Assembly: GCA_018815555.1 (NCBI GenBank)
Contig: JAHIWF010000318.1
Location: forward strand, 1 to 37,202
Source of the DNA: Spirochaetota bacterium
Lineage (GTDB): Bacteria > Spirochaetota > Spirochaetia > Treponematales > UBA12059
Direction: 5' to 3'
DNA length: 37,202 nucleotides
In this document: positions 1-6,967 of the stretch, piece after piece
Layout: each line of letters begins with the position of its first letter
How positions within the stretch are numbered: the stretch's first letter is position 1
The notes under the pieces: generated by a model
Told to the model about the DNA's origin: nothing
The model's database searches: none
The model's input: the letters and a program-made list of their open reading frames with translations, nothing else
Program-made: the position numbers and the translations under genes

Positions 1-15
1 GCGCGAACTGTGAAA

Positions 16-207
16 CGACTCCCGTCATAAACTTGAAAAACCCGCGCAAGGCGGGTTTTTCAAGTTTTGGAGGTGACGGGAGTCCCTTCCAGCTCTCGAC
101 TTCGTGTCTCGAGCCTCCAGGCCGTCTCCGCTCGCTTTCGCGGCCATCCATGGCCGCTTTTCCTCCCGTTGGTCGGCGCTCGCTCCGCATCGACTCCCGT
201 CACCTCC
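16..207. repeat. Repeated fragments of the tmRNA 3' end (direct and inverted)
   Basis: The 20-nt string at the tmRNA 3' end (252-271) recurs exactly at 65-84. Its 16-nt core gactcccgtcacctcc appears inverted at 192-207, and a 12-nt part appears at 16-27. Copies 69-84 and 192-207 form a perfect 16-bp inverted repeat around 107 nt of GC-rich sequence that holds a smaller palindrome, gcggccatccatggccgc-like, near 140-157. I see no convincing gene in 1-254. The arrangement resembles a scarred attachment site or a small non-coding repeat element. Confidence 0.6.
31..65. terminator. Rho-independent terminator-like hairpin in tmRNA 3' flank
   Basis: A perfect inverted repeat reads acttgaaaaacccgc / gcgggtttttcaagt around a short loop, so it has T-rich arms in both directions. 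On the minus strand it directly follows a second copy of the last bases of tmRNA (65-84), repeating the arrangement of the true tmRNA end and its terminator. It may be a duplicated terminator left by a rearrangement. Confidence 0.6.
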
Positions 208-211
208 TTAT

Positions 212-254
212 TAAAAACAACAAGCCCCGCCTTTTGGCGGAGCTTGCTGTTTTT
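212..254 (-). terminator. Intrinsic terminator of tmRNA
   Basis: On the minus strand, immediately after the tmRNA 3' end, a long stem (AACAGCAAGCTCCGCC with GGCGGGGCTTGTTGTT, AAAA loop) is followed by a T run. It is a classical Rho-independent terminator placed to end ssrA transcription. Confidence 0.85.
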
Positions 255-611
255 TGGAGGTGACGGGAGTCGAACCCGTGTCCTGATACGCGAGACGAGG
301 GCGTCTACAAGTTTAGATGGATGATCGAATTGTCGGGGGCCGGGTGGCGAACCATCGCGCTATCGGTCCCGTATCCTGCTACGTGTCCCCGTCAGTCCGC
401 AGGCTGGCTGACAGGTAAGCTCTGGTCGGGTTACAAACCGGTCGCAGCGCTCAGAGCGGGGCACTGCGGGGTCCGTCACTGTCGGCGCTTACGCGGCGAG
501 AGCGAAATTGCCGTTATCGTTGGCAATTATAGGTTTTGTCGATTTTAGGTGTCGGCACACCACCTGCGACCCAGGACTCAAGACCGTAACAGTCGAAACC
601 GGGGCACCCCC
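255..611 (-). ncRNA. ssrA: tmRNA (transfer-messenger RNA)
   Basis: tmRNA rescues ribosomes stalled on broken mRNAs and tags the unfinished protein for degradation. The 5' end GGGGGTG (611-605) pairs with CACCTCC at the 3' end to give the acceptor stem. The 3' end carries a T arm with TTCGACT, and the CCA is not encoded because A residues follow the discriminator. An internal tag frame at 524-489 encodes ANDNGNFALAA and stops, with the typical AN-start and ALAA end. At about 357 nt the length is normal for a one-piece tmRNA. The gene has its own terminator on the 3' side. The exact 5' end is inferred from acceptor pairing. Confidence 0.95.
489..524 (-). CDS. tmRNA proteolysis tag peptide frame
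   Basis: Inside ssrA, codons from GCC (524) to TAA (489) give the 11-residue tag ANDNGNFALAA. The terminal ALAA is the degradation signal recognised by ClpXP-type proteases in the known family. Resumption at the first Ala is inferred by analogy with other tmRNAs. Confidence 0.85.
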   Translation of the reverse strand, partial: ANDNGNFALAA

Positions 612-626
612 AAGGATGGAAAAACC

Positions 627-654
627 AAAGTATTTCCACGACTAACAATAGCAA
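627..654 (-). promoter_or_regulatory. Candidate ssrA promoter
   Basis: The minus strand reads TTGCTA, a 16-bp spacer, then TACTTT. The predicted start is about 9 nt before the mature tmRNA 5' end, which fits a short precursor trimmed by RNase P. Confidence 0.45.
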
Positions 655-669
655 ATTACACGGCTATAA

Positions 670-1632
670 TCAAGGCAGATACTCAGTTTTGATATTGCGC
701 AGCGATTCCAGTATAGCGCGCTTGGCGACTGACGAACCACCGGTAAGGGCTTCCACCCGCTCGCGCACCCGATCGCGGGCCGAATTGTCGTTAAAACCGC
801 AGGTGCAGGTGGTAAACAGACCGGGATCGGGCTTCTGCTCCGGCCCGCCGGCAGCCATATCCAGGCGGCCGGGTGGTACCTGGTCAACAGATGAAAAAGC
901 TCCTGCCCGCCCGGCAGCACCATCCAATCCTCGCGGCTGTACCTCGTCAACAGACTCCACCTCTCCCCCCACCGGCACCGAAGCGGCGGCGGCCGGACGC
1001 ACGGGGTCAACCTGGTCAATCTGGCTATTTTTGGATAGCTTGTATGGCCCGTCCGCGCTTACCAGGCCAAGCTGGCGGCCGAACTGCAGCAGCTGGTCTT
1101 CCTCCACCAGGTACAGCGGGCGTATGATCTTCAGCGGATACTTGTTGTAGTGCAAGAGCGGTGGCATGGTGGAAAGCTGGGCCTTGTCCATCATGTTCAT
1201 AAACAGGGTTTCCAGCACGTCGTCCAGATGATGGCCGAGCGCCACGGCCGTAAATTCGTGTTCCAAGGCATAGCGGATCAGCTCGGTGCGGCGCTGGGTA
1301 GAGCACCAGTAGCAGTTCATCTGCCGGCCGGGCTTCAAGCGCCCCTCCACGGCAACATCGATGGTTGCCAGCGGAATGCCCCACTGATCGTACAGGCTGC
1401 GCAAGCGCGGCGACAGAGCATGCGGGGCAAAATCATTGCGCACATGCAGGGCCAGCAGTTCGGCGTTTAGTCGCCCCTGGCGCTTTTTTTTGGCCAGGTC
1501 GTAGGCCAGAATCGCTGAATCCTTGCCGCCGGAGGCGCCAATCAGAATGCGCTCACCGCGCTGCACCATGTTCCAGGTTTTCAACGCTTTTACTACCAGA
1601 CCGTCGATTATCTGCTCGATGGTTTTAGACAT
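670..1632 (-). CDS. ttcA: TtcA-like tRNA 2-thiocytidine synthase with a repetitive insert
   Basis: Predicted PP-loop ATPase that thiolates cytidine 32 of tRNA, using an Fe-S cluster as in the TtcA family. The 320-residue protein shows the PP-loop SGGKDS (residues 34-39), the Cys pair C107-x-x-C110 (CYWC), the family motif GHHLDD (133-138), and late cysteines C276/C278 (CTCG) where the third cluster ligand is expected. I chose the ATG at 1632 because GAGGAAAC precedes it; an upstream in-frame start lacks homology-like sequence. Residues about 200-272 are a Pro/Ala/Gly-rich insert with three related units (DQVDPVRPAAA, SVDEVQPRGLDGAAG, SVDQVPPGRLDMAAG) placed just before the third cluster cysteine. 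Family members normally run on without it. The gene is divergent from the GH31 gene. TtcA versus another member of the TtcA/TtuA superfamily cannot be settled here. Confidence 0.85.
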   Translation of the reverse strand: MSKTIEQIIDGLVVKALKTWNMVQRGERILIGASGGKDSAILAYDLAKKKRQGRLNAELLALHVRNDFAPHALSPRLRSLYDQWGIPLATIDVAVEGRLKPGRQMNCYWCSTQRRTELIRYALEHEFTAVALGHHLDDVLETLFMNMMDKAQLSTMPPLLHYNKYPLKIIRPLYLVEEDQLLQFGRQLGLVSADGPYKLSKNSQIDQVDPVRPAAAASVPVGGEVESVDEVQPRGLDGAAGRAGAFSSVDQVPPGRLDMAAGGPEQKPDPGLFTTCTCGFNDNSARDRVRERVEALTGGSSVAKRAILESLRNIKTEYLP

Positions 1633-1755
1633 TGTTTCCTCTACTCCCTGCCATAGCAGTAAATCATCAGCACAATCCAGCCGATATACTAATGAGCAGC
1701 GCCAGCGGCTTTCCACTGACGTATCAGGCCTACCCTATCAGAAACAGGATGCATA

Positions 1756-3747
1756 ATGCTACGCATGGAGACCGGACCGGACAATTTTTCTATATTTCTG
1801 GATAAAACCTTGGTGCTGCAGCACAGCCGCCGCCGCCCGCTGTTTCGGGTAGGGCTCGGCCAGCGATCACCGGAAAAATGTGACACCAGCGCTACGATCA
1901 GCTCCTTCGGCAGCCGGGCTGTTCGGCAGTGGGAGGTTATCCGGGCCAGTCCGGACCTCATCGAGCTGCGTTTTCCCGGGCTGTTCAGCCTAAGTCTGGC
2001 CCGCAAAGAAAATGCCACAATGGTGATGTCGTTTTCCAGTCTGGGTCTTAACATCCAGTATTTCCGGATTCGCCTGCCGGTACTGCGTAAAACCCATTTC
2101 GAATTCTGCGGTCCGGACCGGATGATCCGGCTTAAAAAAAACCAAAGCTATGCCTGGCAGACCCTGCTTAGGCCGGCACATCCGGTTTCAGCCAGCCTGC
2201 TCAGCAACGGAGCCTTAAGCGCCAGCAGTAAATACCGCCTGGCCGAAGCTGTATACGGCATGAAGGCGCTGATAACCAGCAGCAACCGCTACATTTACCT
2301 GAGTGCAGATTCGGCTGCCTGCCGCCATCAGCGACGGTTTCTGTTTCTGGATACGGCCGGGCTGCCGGCCGAGCTGCGCATGGGCAGTACCGCTACCCGC
2401 AGCGAAACCCTGCGACGCCTGAGTATCCAGGCCAATCCGCCGGCCTGCAAGGCTCCAGACTGGATCCATGACGGCCTCTGCGTCGAGCTTTCCGGCGGCA
2501 TCGAAACAGCCACCCGCCGCCTGCACACCCTCCTGGATAACGATATTCATATCAATGCCATTTTGCTCAAAGACTGGGCCGGCCTCTCCGGCTCCGGTCG
2601 GCTGCGCCGCCCGCGTTGGGACCTGCAGCTGGACAACAGCCGCTATGCTAACCTGCAGGAAGATGCCGCCCGCTTCCGTCAAGCCGAAATCCGCACCCTG
2701 GCTTACCTGACTCCGTATCTGGATGTGCAGAGTGCCGGCTACCAACAAGCGGCAACGGCTAAATTACTGGTGCAAAACGATAGTGGGGAGGTGCATGTCG
2801 TACGGACTGCCTTCGGCTCTTTTGCTTTCTGGGATCTCTGGAAGCCGGCAACCCAGGACTATCTACGGACGCATATTCTGGAAAACATGATCAGTCTGGG
2901 CTTCGCCGGCTGGTTCGCCGATTACGGCAGCTTTTTGCCGCCCAAAAACACGCTGTTGCACGGCCTAAGCCCGGCCCAGGCCAGACTGCAGTATCCACAA
3001 CTGTGGGCAGAACTCACCCAGGCTTTGACAACCGAAGGCCGTCATGGCCTGGTTGGCATTCTGCGCGCCGGTGGAGCCATGGTCAACCAGGCATCGCTGC
3101 TTTTCTGCGCACCACCAACCAGCAGTGGCTGGCAGACCGAAGGCGGACTGGCCGATCTGCCCCGGCAGGCTCTGTCGGCAGCCCGTTCCGGAGCAGGACT
3201 GTGGTTTTCAGGCATCGGCGGCAGCTTCAGCAAGGGTCGCAAGCTGCGAACACCGGAACTGTTGATGCGCTGGTACGAAATGGCTGCTTTTACCCTCTTC
3301 CTATATAATGAAGAAGCCGCACAGCCGGAGCGCCAGCTGCAGCTATGGCAGGATAAAAACCTAATGCGCCATTGCGCCCGCTTTACTAAGGTTTTCCGGA
3401 TGCTAAAACCATACCGGCAGGAATTACTGGCTACCTGGAACCTGGGCGGTACTACGCCTATTCAGGACTGCGCAAGCCTGTATCCCGGCCTGCGCACAAG
3501 CGTCACACCAAGACAGTTCATGCTGGGACCAGACCTGCTGGTTGCCCCAACCCTGCAGGCCGAAAGCAGCAGTACCACACTGACGCTTCCGGAGGATGCA
3601 TGGGTGCATGTCTGGTCGAGTCGTGAATTTGGCGGCGGGAATATAAGTATAGAAAGCCCGCCCGGCTATCCCGCGGTTTTTTACCGGCGGGACTCTAACT
3701 GGGCAGGCCTCCTCGATACAATACGGGTGCAGTTGTCAGAATTCTGA
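1756..3747 (+). CDS. GH31 family protein, sulfoquinovosidase-like, probably catalytically altered
   Basis: The protein is 663 aa. Its C-terminal two thirds resemble GH31 sulfoquinovosidases of the YihQ type: FADYGSFLP (387-395, where YihQ has MADFGEYLP), RAG near 437, GIGG, and an ending close to LPEDAWVHVWSS...FYRRDS. The nucleophile Asp is kept (D389). The region matching the WAGDQ acid/base motif reads FCAPPTSSGW (450-459), so the general acid Asp is replaced, apparently by P453. The next conserved Asp (DIGG) is Gly here. The N-terminal 200 residues fit the beta-sandwich domain common in GH31. No signal peptide is evident. AGGA lies 6 nt before the ATG. The reading frame is intact over 2 kb, so it is expressed rather than decayed, but hydrolase activity is doubtful; a binding role or altered chemistry is possible. 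No sulfoquinovose pathway genes are adjacent. Confidence 0.75.
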   Translation: MLRMETGPDNFSIFLDKTLVLQHSRRRPLFRVGLGQRSPEKCDTSATISSFGSRAVRQWEVIRASPDLIELRFPGLFSLSLARKENATMVMSFSSLGLNIQYFRIRLPVLRKTHFEFCGPDRMIRLKKNQSYAWQTLLRPAHPVSASLLSNGALSASSKYRLAEAVYGMKALITSSNRYIYLSADSAACRHQRRFLFLDTAGLPAELRMGSTATRSETLRRLSIQANPPACKAPDWIHDGLCVELSGGIETATRRLHTLLDNDIHINAILLKDWAGLSGSGRLRRPRWDLQLDNSRYANLQEDAARFRQAEIRTLAYLTPYLDVQSAGYQQAATAKLLVQNDSGEVHVVRTAFGSFAFWDLWKPATQDYLRTHILENMISLGFAGWFADYGSFLPPKNTLLHGLSPAQARLQYPQLWAELTQALTTEGRHGLVGILRAGGAMVNQASLLFCAPPTSSGWQTEGGLADLPRQALSAARSGAGLWFSGIGGSFSKGRKLRTPELLMRWYEMAAFTLFLYNEEAAQPERQLQLWQDKNLMRHCARFTKVFRMLKPYRQELLATWNLGGTTPIQDCASLYPGLRTSVTPRQFMLGPDLLVAPTLQAESSSTTLTLPEDAWVHVWSSREFGGGNISIESPPGYPAVFYRRDSNWAGLLDTIRVQLSEF

Positions 3748-3748
3748 A

Positions 3749-3776
3749 GCTACCGCCACCAAATTGTCGCGGTAGC
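3749..3776. terminator. Hairpin between convergent GH31 and carD genes
   Basis: A perfect 8-bp stem GCTACCGC/GCGGTAGC with a 12-nt loop fills the gap between two convergent genes. Neither side has a strong T tract, so it may be a weak bidirectional terminator or mRNA end protector. Confidence 0.4.
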
Positions 3777-3793
3777 CAGGGTTCAAACCAAGC

Positions 3794-4387
3794 TCAGTCT
3801 TCGGAATCCTCTTCCTCAACCTCGTCGTCCAGCATATCGTCCAGCAAGTCATCATCGACGGCCAGTGTGGATGCCAGTGCCCCAAGCTTGATCTCCAGTT
3901 TGGAACGGATCACCTCGGCTATTTCGTCTTTTGGAATATCCAGCGCAAAAGAAATCTCGTCCTGCAGCAGGTTCAGTGCCGAGTCGTACAGCTTACGCTC
4001 CAGAATCGGCAGCTCCTTGATTTTGGACCGGTGGTACAGCGAGCGCACCACACTGGCTATGTCCATCACCGAACCTTTTTTAAGCAGATCCAGATTCATC
4101 TGGTACCGCAGCTTCCAGTCGGTCGGAATCGGCGCGTACTCCTCCGAGATAAAAGTCAGCGCATGCTCTGCCTCATCGCGCGGCACAATCGGCCGGATAC
4201 CCAGCTCGTCGGTTTTGTCCACCGGCACCATCACCGTCATGTCCGAAAATTCCAGATAGATGATGTAATACAGTATGGAATTTTCTTTGAATTTCTTCTC
4301 GCGGATCTCGACTATCCGCCCGACACCCTGGCTGGGATAGACAATACGCTGATCGACGCCGTAGCGCGGAGCTTCTGTTGTACTCAT
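3794..4387 (-). CDS. carD: CarD/CdnL-family RNA polymerase-binding regulator
   Basis: CarD proteins bind the RNA polymerase beta subunit and stabilise open complexes. From the chosen start the protein is 197 aa. It has the N-terminal Tudor-like RNAP interaction domain (Y-G-V-D-Q-R-I-V-Y-P-S-Q-G-V-G near residues 9-23, MVPVDKTDELGIRP) followed by a helical DNA-binding part (GSVMDIASVVRSLYHRSK), and ends in a very acidic tail (DDDLLDDMLDDEVEEEDSED). Two ATGs are available, at 4396 and 4387. The upstream one overlaps a good -10 box, so 4387 is preferred; the transcript would then be leaderless. It lies downstream of the formiminotransferase gene on the same strand but has its own promoter. Confidence 0.9.
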   Translation of the reverse strand: MSTTEAPRYGVDQRIVYPSQGVGRIVEIREKKFKENSILYYIIYLEFSDMTVMVPVDKTDELGIRPIVPRDEAEHALTFISEEYAPIPTDWKLRYQMNLDLLKKGSVMDIASVVRSLYHRSKIKELPILERKLYDSALNLLQDEISFALDIPKDEIAEVIRSKLEIKLGALASTLAVDDDLLDDMLDDEVEEEDSED

Positions 4388-4394
4388 TATTGCC

Positions 4395-4423
4395 ATTTTA
4401 CACTAAAAATTCACAAAAGTCAA
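4395..4423 (-). promoter_or_regulatory. carD promoter, leaderless geometry
   Basis: The minus strand reads TTGACT, a 17-bp spacer, then TAAAAT. Seven nucleotides separate the -10 box from the ATG at 4387, so the predicted transcription start is at or next to the start codon. No Shine-Dalgarno sequence precedes either ATG. Confidence 0.6.
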
Positions 4424-4431
4424 AGGCCACT

Positions 4432-4511
4432 GGGGAGCGCCAGGGAACCTAGCCCGCAGCAGGGGGTGGTCAGACGCGCCCCCCGCCGCGGACAAGGTTC
4501 CGCGGCTCCCC
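4432..4511. other. Long GC-rich imperfect hairpin between ftcD and carD
   Basis: GGGGAGC (4432-4438) pairs with GCTCCCC (4505-4511), GGAACCT (4444-4450) pairs with AGGTTCC (4495-4501), and an inner GGGGG can pair with CCCCC. The roughly 80-nt structure lacks a T tract. It could end or stabilise the ftcD transcript, or be a small repeat element. Confidence 0.45.
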
Positions 4512-4535
4512 GAAAGCAGGCATGAACCACCTGTT

Positions 4536-6206
4536 TCAGAACAAGGCTTCCACCTCGGCGATAATTTTGTCGCAAAGCTGGTCGGCTTCGTTGCGCAGTT
4601 GCGCCACCTGCACCTTCATGTTGGCCACATACAACGCATCAGTTATGGTGCCCAGGTTTATGAGCACGTTCAGGGCGGCGCCATGCAGGCCGGCACGAGC
4701 CAGCAGGGCGGCCACACCGGCATCGGAGGCGGAGTTCTTGTTGCCTGATACCGCTTCGCCGGCCAGTTTAAGCGCGGCCAGACAGGCTCTGGCGGTTTCC
4801 AGCGGCACATTGGCGGCTGTCTTGTAGCCTTCCTGGATTGCGACAGTGCGCACGGCCTGTTCTTCCGCCGTTACTTTAGGCAGCTTCATGGCGGCCATCA
4901 CGCTGTTAAACGCGTTGGTATCCTCGTCCACGGCGCGTACCAACTGGGCTTTTACCGCTTGAGCACGTACCGCCATGTCTGACAGTCCCTGCCACTGGCT
5001 TTCGTAGCCTTTCTTGCCCACGGTCAGGTTGGCTACCATGGCGGCCAAGGCCGCCCCCAGCGAACCGGCCAGAGCAGCCACCGAACCACCGCCGGGAGCC
5101 GGCGAGTCACTCGAAACTTCGTCCACAAAAGCAGCGGCTGCCATGGCCATCAGCGGCGCGTTCTCGCGCGCGGTATATTCAATTATCTTTTTATCAGGAT
5201 CAAAGGCAGCCACCGAAGCCAGACCCATCGACTTGATGGCTGTCTCCACCAGTTCAGCCTCCGGCGCTCCCAGGCTTTTGCCCATCCTCTGCAGATAATA
5301 GCGGCCGGCTTTTACCAGTGGTTCAAGCGGCAGCAGACCGACAACCTCGCTGCCGGTTACGCACAGTCCGGCTTTTTCGGCCTCGGCTTTGGCGGTCTCG
5401 TAGACAGTATGCAGCGGCGTCTCGTTGTAGTTGGTCAGGTTGATGGAAATCTGGGCGCAGCGGTAATCTTCTATATACCAGCCGATTGCGCGCACGTGCT
5501 TAAGCAGCCCGGGCACCTTTACGCTTTTTCCGTTAGCGTCCTTAACCAGGTTGCCGTTGGCGTCGCGGGCGCCACGGCCAGCTTCGCGCAGACTCAAGGC
5601 AACTTCGTTGGCCAGCTTGGGGTCGCGTGTATTCAGATTAATATTGTATGCAATAAGAAATTCACGGGCACCGACCACAGTAGCGCCCCATTGCGGCACA
5701 AAAGCGGCCTTGCCGTAATCGGGCGCCCATTCCGGCTTCTTCAGCTTTTCGTTAAGCGCTTCATATTCTCCTGCCCGGATATCGGCCAGGCTGCGCCGTT
5801 CGGGGCGACTGGCGGCATATTCATACAAATAAACCGGAACCTCCAGCTCCTCGGCGATGCGTTTCCCGGCGCGCCTGGCCAGCTCCACACACTCGTCCAT
5901 AGTCACGCCGGAAACCGGCACAAAGGGGCATACATCCAGCGCTCCCATACGCGGATGCGCGCCGCTCTGGGTGCGCATGTCAATCAAACCGCGGGCACAG
6001 CGCGCAGCGGCCACTGCGGCGTCAACTACCGCATCCGGCTCGCCCACAAAAGTATATACCGTGCGGTTGGTATCGGCTCCCGGATCCACATCCAGCAAAG
6101 TAACACCACCTACGCCGCGTATCGCCTGTGCAATCGCTTCAATAACAGATTTATTGCGCCCTTCACTAAAATTCGGTACGCACTCCACCAGCTTTCGTAC
6201 AGCCAT
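4536..6206 (-). CDS. ftcD: Glutamate formiminotransferase / formimino-THF cyclodeaminase fusion
   Basis: Bifunctional enzyme of histidine degradation. It moves the formimino group from formiminoglutamate to tetrahydrofolate, then releases ammonia to give 5,10-methenyl-THF. At 556 aa it matches the length of the animal-type fusion. Residues 1-~330 are the formiminotransferase (VPNFSEGR at 10-17; SGAHPRMGALD at 81-91, with H84 matching the catalytic His). Residues ~350-556 are the cyclodeaminase (SSDSPAPGGGSVAA, VGKKGY). The start is supported by GGAGAG 4 nt upstream. No hutH, hutU or hutI lies nearby, so its partners are elsewhere or it serves one-carbon supply. The gene precedes carD on the same strand, with a large hairpin between them. 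Confidence 0.95.
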   Translation of the reverse strand: MAVRKLVECVPNFSEGRNKSVIEAIAQAIRGVGGVTLLDVDPGADTNRTVYTFVGEPDAVVDAAVAAARCARGLIDMRTQSGAHPRMGALDVCPFVPVSGVTMDECVELARRAGKRIAEELEVPVYLYEYAASRPERRSLADIRAGEYEALNEKLKKPEWAPDYGKAAFVPQWGATVVGAREFLIAYNINLNTRDPKLANEVALSLREAGRGARDANGNLVKDANGKSVKVPGLLKHVRAIGWYIEDYRCAQISINLTNYNETPLHTVYETAKAEAEKAGLCVTGSEVVGLLPLEPLVKAGRYYLQRMGKSLGAPEAELVETAIKSMGLASVAAFDPDKKIIEYTARENAPLMAMAAAAFVDEVSSDSPAPGGGSVAALAGSLGAALAAMVANLTVGKKGYESQWQGLSDMAVRAQAVKAQLVRAVDEDTNAFNSVMAAMKLPKVTAEEQAVRTVAIQEGYKTAANVPLETARACLAALKLAGEAVSGNKNSASDAGVAALLARAGLHGAALNVLINLGTITDALYVANMKVQVAQLRNEADQLCDKIIAEVEALF

Positions 6207-6300
6207 CAGTCTCTCCTTTTTTGCGCCCCGCAGCTGAAAAAACCGCCGCCGGACAGCTCCATACTACCCTCCGCCGCAATTTGCTTCAAGCACACCACCG

Positions 6301-6398
6301 GGGGTCAGACCCCACCTTTTTGTGACTCGGGGTCAGACCCCACCAAATTTCAGCGTGGGGTCTGACCCCACCTGAAAACCCCTCGGGGTCTGCCCCCC
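6301..6398. repeat. Cluster of GGGGTCAGACCCC palindromic repeats
   Basis: The 13-bp element GGGGTCAGACCCC occurs at 6301-6313 and 6329-6341, in the other orientation at 6357-6369, and in degenerate form from 6385. Related copies (GGGGTCAGCCCCC, GGGGTCTGCCCCC) sit at 6926-6938 and 6955-6967 on the other side of yjbQ. The elements are near-palindromic, could form short hairpins, and look like a dispersed intergenic repeat family. Confidence 0.75.
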
Positions 6399-6408
6399 CG
6401 CTAGGCTC

Positions 6409-6437
6409 TGGTCAGAGTAGCCCCAATCAGGCACAAT
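6409..6437 (+). promoter_or_regulatory. Weak candidate yjbQ promoter
   Basis: TGGTCA, 17 bp, CACAAT, then 6 nt to the ATG. Each box matches consensus at only four of six positions. It is listed because the geometry equals that of the carD and mutL promoters and yjbQ lacks a Shine-Dalgarno sequence. Confidence 0.3.
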
Positions 6438-6443
6438 GTCAGC

Positions 6444-6866
6444 ATGAGAATTTTTCAAAAACTGCTGGTTTTGCCGGCCTTCCCGCGCGGCTGTCACCTT
6501 ATAAGCGACTGCCTCGAAGAAGCACTGCCGGAACTGGCAGATATTAAAACCGGTCTGGTGCAATTATTTCTGCAGCACACCTCGGCATCATTAAGCATCA
6601 ACGAAAATGCCGATCCGACAGTGCGAACAGATTTGGAAAGCATCCTGCGGGCATTGGTTCCTGATGATTCAGGTGAGTACCGGCACGATTACGAAGGCAG
6701 TGATGATATGAGCGCACATGCCAAGAGTTCGCTGCTGGGCTGCTCGCTCTTGCTGCCGCTAAGTTCGGGCCGCTTTAATCTGGGAACCTGGCAGGGTATA
6801 TATCTGTGCGAACACCGCAACCATGGCGGGCAGCGCCGGATACTGGCCACCATTCTGGCAAATTAA
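6444..6866 (+). CDS. YjbQ/UPF0047 family protein
   Basis: The 140-aa protein matches the compact YjbQ (UPF0047) family across its length: HTSASLSINENADPTV (residues 45-60), the HDYEGSDDMSAHAKSSLLG segment, and the ending GTWQGIYLCEHRNHGG. Some members have weak thiamine-phosphate synthase activity in the literature, but the physiological role is unclear, so no symbol is given. Conserved His residues suggest a metal or phosphate site. No ribosome binding site is seen; a promoter-like sequence ends 6 nt before the ATG. The gene is flanked on both sides by GGGGTCAGACCCC-type repeats and converges on fdhD. Confidence 0.85.
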   Translation: MRIFQKLLVLPAFPRGCHLISDCLEEALPELADIKTGLVQLFLQHTSASLSINENADPTVRTDLESILRALVPDDSGEYRHDYEGSDDMSAHAKSSLLGCSLLLPLSSGRFNLGTWQGIYLCEHRNHGGQRRILATILAN

Positions 6867-6925
6867 CCAAACTGCAGTCCGCCTCCGAATCCGCTGTTGG
6901 ATCAGCCCCCTCTGGAAACCCGATT

Positions 6926-6967
6926 GGGGTCAGCCCCCGCCCGGTCCGGCGGCTGGGGTCTGCCCCC
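6926..6967. repeat. Degenerate GGGGTC(A/T)G-CCCC repeats overlapping the fdhD 3' end
   Basis: Two imperfect copies of the palindromic repeat (6926-6938 and 6955-6967) lie in the yjbQ-fdhD convergent gap. The fdhD stop codon (6930-6932) falls inside the first, and the last residues of FdhD are encoded by the repeat region. Confidence 0.6.

Noticed and set aside
1756-3747. GH31 gene as a pseudogene
   Set aside because: The frame is uninterrupted with a ribosome binding site and a conserved C terminus, so loss of catalytic residues does not amount to gene decay.
5409-6365. A 318-codon plus-strand frame antisense to ftcD
   Set aside because: FtcD on the other strand is unambiguous across its full length. 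The antisense product has no recognisable motif.
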